From Robiginitomaculum sp036478975 (GTDB lineage Bacteria > Pseudomonadota > Alphaproteobacteria > Caulobacterales > Maricaulaceae): a stretch of DNA of 11,067 bases. This document shows positions 6,417 to 11,067 of this stretch, piece by piece. The notes beneath the pieces were generated by a model, which searched no databases, was not told the DNA's origin, and worked only from the letters and a program-made list of their open reading frames with translations. The DNA lies in NCBI GenBank assembly GCA_036478975.1, contig JAZGFA010000183.1, positions 1 to 11,067 on the forward strand, in the 5' to 3' direction. How positions within the stretch are numbered: the first letter of the stretch is position 1; each line of letters begins with the position of its first letter. The translations under genes and the position numbers were made by a program.

Positions 6417-7948
6417 CCCTTATTTTAAACCCGGCCCATGCGCGCCTGTCAGAGCTTGAAGCCCTGTATCGCGGCGATGAAAATTTTGCTTTATCCCAAT
6501 CTGCTTACGCGGCGGTGGACGCGTCGGCGCGCCGCCTTTCTGACGCGATAGATACGGGCGAAACATTTTACGGGGTCAATACCGGATTTGGCAAACTCGC
6601 CAGCGTGCGCATTGACGAGGCCGACCTTAAAAAACTGCAACGCAATCTGGTGCTATCCCATGCGAGCGGGGTCGGGGAGCCGCTGTCTAAACCTGTCGTG
6701 CGATTGCTTATGGCGCTGAAAATTTTATCGCTTGGGCGCGGGGCGTCGGGTATAAGGCGCAGCGTTATCGCCCATATGGAAGCGATGATTGCCGCCGATA
6801 TTATTGCCGTTATTCCGGCCCAAGGTTCGGTCGGCGCGTCCGGGGATTTGGCCCCGCTCGCCCATATGGCCATGGCGATGATAGGCGAGGGGGACGTGTT
6901 TTATGGCGGGAAACGCATGGCGGCGGGCGCGGCGTTTAAGGCGGCAAAACTGACGCCGATTACCCTTGCGGCAAAAGAAGGGCTTGCGCTGTTAAACGGC
7001 ACGCAAGTCTCCACCGCCCTCGCCCTTGTCGGGCTTTTTGGCGCATGGAGATTAGCGCTAACCTCTTTGACTACGGGGGCCTTATCGGTGGACGCGGCCA
7101 TGGGGTCATCTGCGCCTTTTACCGCCGAAATTCATAGCTTGCGCGGCCATCAAGGCCAGATTGACGCGGCACATAGATTGCGCGAATGGATGAAAGATTC
7201 TGAAATTCGCGGCTCCCACGCGAGCGATGATGAGCGGGTGCAAGACCCTTATTGTTTACGGTGTATGCCGCAAGTGATTGGCGCCTGTCTTGACAGTCTG
7301 CGCCATGCAGGGCGCGTGCTGGAAATTGAGGCTAACGCCGTCACCGATAATCCGCTTATTTTATCGGACGGGCGCATTGTTTCGGGCGGGAATTTCCACG
7401 CCGAGCCGGTCGCCCTTGTCGCCGATTTAACCGCTTTGGCTATTGCGGAAATTGGCGCGATTTCGCAAAGGCGTATTGCGCTTTTAGTCGACCCCGCTCT
7501 TAGTTTCGGCTTGCCGTCATTTTTGGCGGTAAACCCCGGCGTAGAATCTGGATTTATGGTGGCAGAGGTAACATCGGCGGCGCTGATGAGCGAGAATAAA
7601 GCGTTGGCCACGCCGCGTTCCACGGACTCGACGCCGACTTCGGCCAACCAAGAGGACCATGTGTCCATGGCCTGTCACGCGGCGCGCAGGCTGACGGAAA
7701 TGAATAAAAACCTCGCGGGGATTCTGGCGATTGAAGCCATGGCCGCTAGCCAAGGCATTGGCTATCGTACGCCGCTAAAAACCAGTAGCGCGCTTGCCGC
7801 AATCATCAAAAGAGTGCGCGAAACTAGCCCCGTCTTAACCGAGGACAGAAGCCCGTCCGCGGAAATTATCGCGCTGAGTGAAATCCTTTTAAGCTGCGAC
7901 TGGGCCGTGCAAAGCGGCGCGGTAACGCCGATTGATTTGGCGCTTTAA
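6413..7948 (+). CDS. hutH: Histidine ammonia-lyase (HutH)
   Basis: A 511-aa enzyme that removes ammonia from L-histidine to give trans-urocanate, the entry step of the pathway. The active-site tripeptide A142-S143-G144 in GSVGASGDLAPLAHM cyclises by itself to the MIO electrophile. Y53 in FYGVNTGFG is the conserved catalytic tyrosine. Both sit at the same numbers as in the Pseudomonas enzyme. Other family blocks visible are QDPYCLRCMPQV, NAVTDNPLI with SGGNFHAEP downstream, and NQEDHVSMA near the C-terminus. Length matches the usual 500-515 aa. Its ATG overlaps the hutI TGA (ATGA at 6413-6416), with GGAG (6400-6403) 9 bases upstream. Its stop overlaps the hutG start by one base, so translation along the operon is probably coupled. 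Confidence 0.97.
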   Translation: MTLILNPAHARLSELEALYRGDENFALSQSAYAAVDASARRLSDAIDTGETFYGVNTGFGKLASVRIDEADLKKLQRNLVLSHASGVGEPLSKPVVRLLMALKILSLGRGASGIRRSVIAHMEAMIAADIIAVIPAQGSVGASGDLAPLAHMAMAMIGEGDVFYGGKRMAAGAAFKAAKLTPITLAAKEGLALLNGTQVSTALALVGLFGAWRLALTSLTTGALSVDAAMGSSAPFTAEIHSLRGHQGQIDAAHRLREWMKDSEIRGSHASDDERVQDPYCLRCMPQVIGACLDSLRHAGRVLEIEANAVTDNPLILSDGRIVSGGNFHAEPVALVADLTALAIAEIGAISQRRIALLVDPALSFGLPSFLAVNPGVESGFMVAEVTSAALMSENKALATPRSTDSTPTSANQEDHVSMACHAARRLTEMNKNLAGILAIEAMAASQGIGYRTPLKTSSALAAIIKRVRETSPVLTEDRSPSAEIIALSEILLSCDWAVQSGAVTPIDLAL

Positions 7949-8790
7949 TGACAGTCATTGTCAAACCCGATAACAGGCCCGTCACCACTGTTGAAGGCGA
8001 TGGGCCGATGATTTTGGGTCTGCCCCATAGCGGAACTTTTGTGCCCAGGGAGATATGGGACACACTAAACGGAATTGGCCGAAAACTGGCCGATACGGAT
8101 TGGCATGTGGACAGGCTTTATGAGGGACTGCATAGGGGTCTGACCACGGTGGCGGCGAATTTTCACCGCTACGTTATTGACCCTAACCGCTCCCCCAATG
8201 ACGGCGACCTTTATCCGGGGAAAAACAGTACAGGTCTTGTGCCTTTGACGGATTTTGAAGGCAAGAGTATTTGGAAAATTGCGCCCTCTAGTGAAGATAT
8301 TTTCGCGCGGCAAAGGGATTATCACGCGCCTTATCACGCGGCCCTAAAGGCGCAAATAGCCCGCGTAAAAGCAAAGCATGGACTGGCTATTTTGTATGAT
8401 TGTCACTCCATTCGCGGCGAGATTTCTTACCTGTTTGAAGGCCGGCTTCCGGATTTAAATATTGGCGATAATAGCGGCGCGTCGTGCAGCCCGCTTATCA
8501 CCAAATCCGTCGCGGATATTTGCGAAGATGCGGAGGGGTTTACCCATGTGGTCAATGGCCGTTTTCGCGGCGGCTGGACAACGCGCCATTACGGGCGACC
8601 GGGCGATAATGTTCACGCTATCCAAATGGAACTTGTGCAAGCGCTTTATCTAAAGTCTGAGCGCGCGCCCTATGATTATGATTTTGAAAAAGCTAAATCG
8701 CTACGCCTAGTTTTACGTGAAATTCTCACCGCCATAAACACAGTCGCCCACAACACCTCCGCCCTGTCGGGCGCGCTTTCGGAGACATGA
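7948..8790 (+). CDS. hutG: N-formylglutamate deformylase (HutG, amidohydrolase type)
   Basis: A 280-aa protein of the N-formylglutamate amidohydrolase family. It hydrolyses N-formyl-L-glutamate to glutamate and formate, the last step after HutF. Conserved blocks in order are LPHSG (25-29), DTDWHVDRLY (49-58), VIDPNRSPND (76-85), LYDCHSIRGEI (149-159), PDLNIGDNSGASC (168-180), GGWTTRHYG (208-216) and NVHAIQMEL (221-229). The histidines and acidic residues in DCHS, DNSG and the last block are the expected metal and substrate ligands of this fold. It is unrelated to the arginase-like formiminoglutamase also called HutG, and its presence with hutF confirms the five-step route. The start shares its A with the hutH stop (TAATG), and there is no clear ribosome binding site, which suggests translational re-initiation after hutH. 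Confidence 0.95.
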   Translation: MTVIVKPDNRPVTTVEGDGPMILGLPHSGTFVPREIWDTLNGIGRKLADTDWHVDRLYEGLHRGLTTVAANFHRYVIDPNRSPNDGDLYPGKNSTGLVPLTDFEGKSIWKIAPSSEDIFARQRDYHAPYHAALKAQIARVKAKHGLAILYDCHSIRGEISYLFEGRLPDLNIGDNSGASCSPLITKSVADICEDAEGFTHVVNGRFRGGWTTRHYGRPGDNVHAIQMELVQALYLKSERAPYDYDFEKAKSLRLVLREILTAINTVAHNTSALSGALSET

Positions 8791-8792
8791 CT

Positions 8793-10457
8793 ATGACCCG
8801 CATTTTAAAAAACAAACGCGACATTAAAAGTCCGGTAGGCAGCGAATTAAACTGCCTTAGCTGGAGCACGGAAGCGCCTTACCGTATGCTGCATAACAAC
8901 CTTGATAGGGATGTGGCGGAAAACCCTGATGAGCTTGTGGTTTACGGCGGAATAGGGCGGGCGGCGCGTAATTGGCAGGCCTTTGATAATATTACGGCGG
9001 CGCTCAAAACCCTGACAGAGGAGCAGACATTGCTCGTGCAGTCCGGCAAGCCGGTTGGGGTTTTCACCACCCATAAAGACGCGCCGCGCGTGCTGATAGC
9101 CAATTCCAATCTTGTGCCCCATTGGGCCAATTGGGATCACTTTAATGAGCTCGATAAAAAGGGCTTAATGATGTACGGGCAAATGACCGCCGGCTCTTGG
9201 ATTTACATTGGCACGCAGGGCATTGTGCAGGGAACCTATGAGACTTTTGTTGAAGCGGGGCGCAAACATTATGGCGGCGATTTGACGGGGAAGTGGATAC
9301 TGACCGGCGGGCTTGGCGGCATGGGCGGGGCGCAGCCGCTGGCCGCAGTCATGGCCGGGGCGTGTTGCCTTGCGGTAGAGTGTAATCCCGATAGCATCGA
9401 TTTCCGCTTGCGTACGCGCTATGTCGATGAGCGCGCCGATAGCCTTGATGAGGCTTTGGCGCTGATTGAAAAATGGACGGCGGCGGGCGAGGCGAAATCG
9501 GTTGGGCTATGCGCTAATGCGGCTGACATTTTCCCCGAACTTGTAAAGCGCGGCGTGCGCCCTGACATGGTCACAGACCAGACCTCGGCCCATGATCCAA
9601 TCAATGGCTATTTGCCCCAAGGCTGGACATTATCCCAGTGGCACGCGGCGCGAGACAGTGACCCTAAATCGGTGGAACGCGCCGCCTGCGCCTCTATGAA
9701 AGTGCAGGTGAAAGCCATGCTTGATTTTCACGAAGCCGGCGTGCCGACCTTTGATTATGGTAATAATATTCGCCAAGTCGCCCTCGACGCCGGGCTAGAG
9801 AACGCCTTTGATTTTCCCGGCTTTGTGCCCGCCTATATTCGCCCGTTATTTTGCCGCGGGGTAGGGCCGTTTCGCTGGGTAGCCCTATCGGGGGATCCGG
9901 AGGATATTTACAAAACCGACGCCAAGGTCAAAGAACTTATGCCCGATGATAAGCACCTCCATCACTGGCTGGATATGGCGCGCGAGCGTATTGATTTTCA
10001 GGGCCTGCCAGCGCGCATTTGCTGGGTCGGTCTGGGCGATCGCCACCGGCTTGGTCTCGCCTTTAATGAAATGGTGGCGAGCGGAGAATTGTCCGCGCCC
10101 GTCGTCATTGGCCGCGACCATCTTGATAGCGGCTCGGTCGCTAGCCCGAACCGCGAAACCGAAGCTATGAAAGACGGCTCTGACGCCGTGTCCGACTGGC
10201 CGCTGCTTAACGCCCTGCTCAATACGGCAAGCGGGGCGACATGGGTGAGCCTGCACCACGGCGGCGGGGTTGGCATGGGGTTTTCACAGCATAGCGGCAT
10301 GGTCATTGTCGCCGACGGGACAGAGGACGCGGCGCGCCGCATTGGGCGGGTTTTGTGGAATGATCCGGCCACGGGGGTCATGCGCCACGCGGATGCCGGC
10401 TATGATATTGCCAAGGATTGCGCCAAAACTGAGGGGCTTAATCTGCCGTCATTATAG
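8793..10457 (+). CDS. hutU: Urocanate hydratase (HutU)
   Basis: Urocanase hydrates urocanate to 4-imidazolone-5-propionate, the second step, using tightly bound NAD+ as an electrophile. Hallmarks are NLDRDVAENPDELVVYGGIG near the N-terminus, GQMTAGSWIYIGTQGI, the glycine-rich NAD loop GGLGGMGGAQ (nucleotides 9306-9335), YGNNIRQ, FDFPGFVPAYIRPLFCRGVG, the active-site cysteine in LPARICWVG (codon 10020-10022) and HHGGGVGMGFSQHSGM near the end. Two starts are possible. ATG 8787 (556 aa) overlaps the hutG stop as ATGA, but it lies only 2 bases after the GGAG at 8781-8784. ATG 8793 (554 aa) lies 8 bases after it and numbers the active-site Cys as 410, as I recall for the Pseudomonas enzyme, so I prefer 8793. 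It is the last gene of hutIHGU. Confidence 0.96.
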   Translation: MTRILKNKRDIKSPVGSELNCLSWSTEAPYRMLHNNLDRDVAENPDELVVYGGIGRAARNWQAFDNITAALKTLTEEQTLLVQSGKPVGVFTTHKDAPRVLIANSNLVPHWANWDHFNELDKKGLMMYGQMTAGSWIYIGTQGIVQGTYETFVEAGRKHYGGDLTGKWILTGGLGGMGGAQPLAAVMAGACCLAVECNPDSIDFRLRTRYVDERADSLDEALALIEKWTAAGEAKSVGLCANAADIFPELVKRGVRPDMVTDQTSAHDPINGYLPQGWTLSQWHAARDSDPKSVERAACASMKVQVKAMLDFHEAGVPTFDYGNNIRQVALDAGLENAFDFPGFVPAYIRPLFCRGVGPFRWVALSGDPEDIYKTDAKVKELMPDDKHLHHWLDMARERIDFQGLPARICWVGLGDRHRLGLAFNEMVASGELSAPVVIGRDHLDSGSVASPNRETEAMKDGSDAVSDWPLLNALLNTASGATWVSLHHGGGVGMGFSQHSGMVIVADGTEDAARRIGRVLWNDPATGVMRHADAGYDIAKDCAKTEGLNLPSL

Positions 10458-10474
10458 GCGATAGCCGCCTATAA
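10452..10474. terminator. Hairpin between convergent hutU and UnbV-like genes (possible two-way terminator)
   Basis: A perfect 9-bp stem, TTATAGGCG (10452-10460) and CGCCTATAA (10466-10474), with the 5-base loop ATAGC. The hutU TAG (10455-10457) lies in the left arm and the stop of the minus-strand gene (10469-10471) lies in the right arm. Its position between two converging genes suits a shared terminator. No clear run of T follows the stem on either strand, so intrinsic termination would be weak; it may instead stabilise the 3' ends of the transcripts. Confidence 0.45.
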
Positions 10475-11067
10475 ATCAGGGTGATTAATCGTCAGCATTT
10501 GATTGGCGTTGACATTACTCATCGTGGTTTCTTCACCATCGGGCCAGAGCACATGCACCGTGCTGAGCTGGGTTATGGTATTAACACCAAAATAGGCGAG
10601 GGTAGGATTATGAGACGCAAAATTATTTCCCAGTAAGATGTCCCTATATTGTTTATCACCGCTCGCCGTAGTGATGGTAATGCGCGCGCCTACTCCGTCC
10701 GTATTTGGCGAAATACCCTTAAGCTTGACGCTAAGATAATTGGCATTGGCATTGGCGTTCGCTTCATTCATCCAAAGCGATGCGCCACTAGCGGCGTTTA
10801 AGTGCATTTGCAAAATATCAACATCACCATCATTGTCGAAGTCGGCGCAGATAATCCCGCGGCCCTCTTCGGTGTCGTCGAGTTTTAAACCGGCAGCGTC
10901 ATTTGTAAAAGTTCTCGCCTCATCGGAAACCCAGGCGCGGGACGTGTCGGTTGGAAAACCCAGCGCGGGCAAATTGCCCCAGCCATTGGTTTGGTAAATG
11001 TCTTGCCAGCCATCATTATCAAAATCGATAAAGCAGCTTCCCCAGCCCCAGCTGCCTTCGGCTATTT
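10469..11067 (-). CDS. FG-GAP/VCBS repeat protein with C-terminal ASPIC/UnbV domain (N-terminus outside window)
   Basis: The C-terminal ~198 codons of a larger protein. The frame is open to the right edge: the stretch upstream of 10972 reads GSWGWGSCFIDFDNDGWQD, so the TTG at 10972 is not the true start. Two calcium-binding-like loops of FG-GAP/VCBS beta-propeller repeats are visible, DFDNDGWQD (about 11008-11030) and DFDNDGDVD (about 10817-10843). The last ~95 residues match the ASPIC/UnbV domain: NYLSVKLKG, DGVGARITITTASGDKQYRDI, LAYFGVN, VHVLWPDGEE and NQMLTINHP. Such proteins are usually large and exported, and their roles (adhesion, binding or unknown) are poorly defined. Signal peptide and full length cannot be seen. 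It is convergent with hutU, with 11 bp between stops, and is not part of histidine breakdown. Confidence 0.85.
   Translation of the reverse strand, partial: IAEGSWGWGSCFIDFDNDGWQDIYQTNGWGNLPALGFPTDTSRAWVSDEARTFTNDAAGLKLDDTEEGRGIICADFDNDGDVDILQMHLNAASGASLWMNEANANANANYLSVKLKGISPNTDGVGARITITTASGDKQYRDILLGNNFASHNPTLAYFGVNTITQLSTVHVLWPDGEETTMSNVNANQMLTINHPDL
10739..10762 (-). repeat. Hexanucleotide tandem repeat encoding an Asn-Ala run
   Basis: Three exact copies of ATTGGC on the plus strand (10739-10744, 10745-10750, 10751-10756) plus one diverged copy, GTTCGC (10757-10762). On the coding minus strand they give the run NANANANAN between the last FG-GAP-like loop and the ASPIC/UnbV domain. It is in frame, so a change in copy number would only lengthen or shorten a linker. 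Confidence 0.7.

Noticed and set aside
7249..7668. 139-aa open frame on the minus strand inside hutH
   Set aside because: It is fully antisense to highly conserved HutH blocks; its composition reflects the complementary codons.
1..11067. CRISPR arrays, tRNA genes, insertion sequences, prophage or defence genes
   Set aside because: No spaced direct repeats, cloverleaf-like sequences, transposase or phage motifs, or terminal inverted repeats were seen; the genes are housekeeping or of unknown function with uniform base composition.

Overview
The window looks like chromosomal DNA of a moderately GC-rich alphaproteobacterium. The clues are the DUF3422 protein, the five-step histidine pathway that uses HutF, the compact ATGA-type gene overlaps and the codon style. 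The taxonomic call is inference; a marine lineage is possible but unproven. Coding density is very high, and no gap between genes exceeds about 75 bases. I see no tRNA or rRNA genes, insertion sequences, CRISPR arrays, phage genes or integration scars.

Left part (1-3758, all on +): the C-terminal half of a glutathione S-transferase cut by the window edge; a stand-alone metallo-beta-lactamase-fold hydrolase of the persulfide dioxygenase (ETHE1/Blh-like) type; a DUF3422 protein with two C-terminal membrane segments; and a 404-aa protein that joins an N-terminal PDZ-like domain to a thioredoxin-like C-terminus without a CXXC motif. The hydrolase has a recognisable promoter whose -10 region is covered by a perfect AT-rich palindrome, which is probably an operator. 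The DUF3422 and PDZ genes are 9 bp apart and probably co-transcribed.

Centre and right (3764-10457): a complete histidine-to-glutamate route. hutF is on the minus strand. hutI-hutH-hutG-hutU run on the plus strand as a tightly packed operon. A 64-bp divergent intergenic region separates hutF from hutI and carries an imperfect inverted repeat. The order of reactions is HutH (histidine to urocanate), HutU (to imidazolonepropionate), HutI (to formiminoglutamate), HutF (to formylglutamate plus ammonia) and HutG (to glutamate plus formate). No HutC-type regulator and no histidine or urocanate transporter gene lies in the window.

Right edge (10469-11067, minus): the C-terminal part of an FG-GAP/VCBS plus ASPIC/UnbV repeat protein, convergent with hutU. 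The stop codons of these two genes lie in opposite arms of one 9-bp hairpin.

Overall this is mostly ordinary metabolic chromosome. The items most worth a second look are the operator palindrome before the hydrolase, the PDZ/redoxin-like protein paired with DUF3422, and the divergent hut control region. I did not find convincing evidence of a new defence or mobile system.
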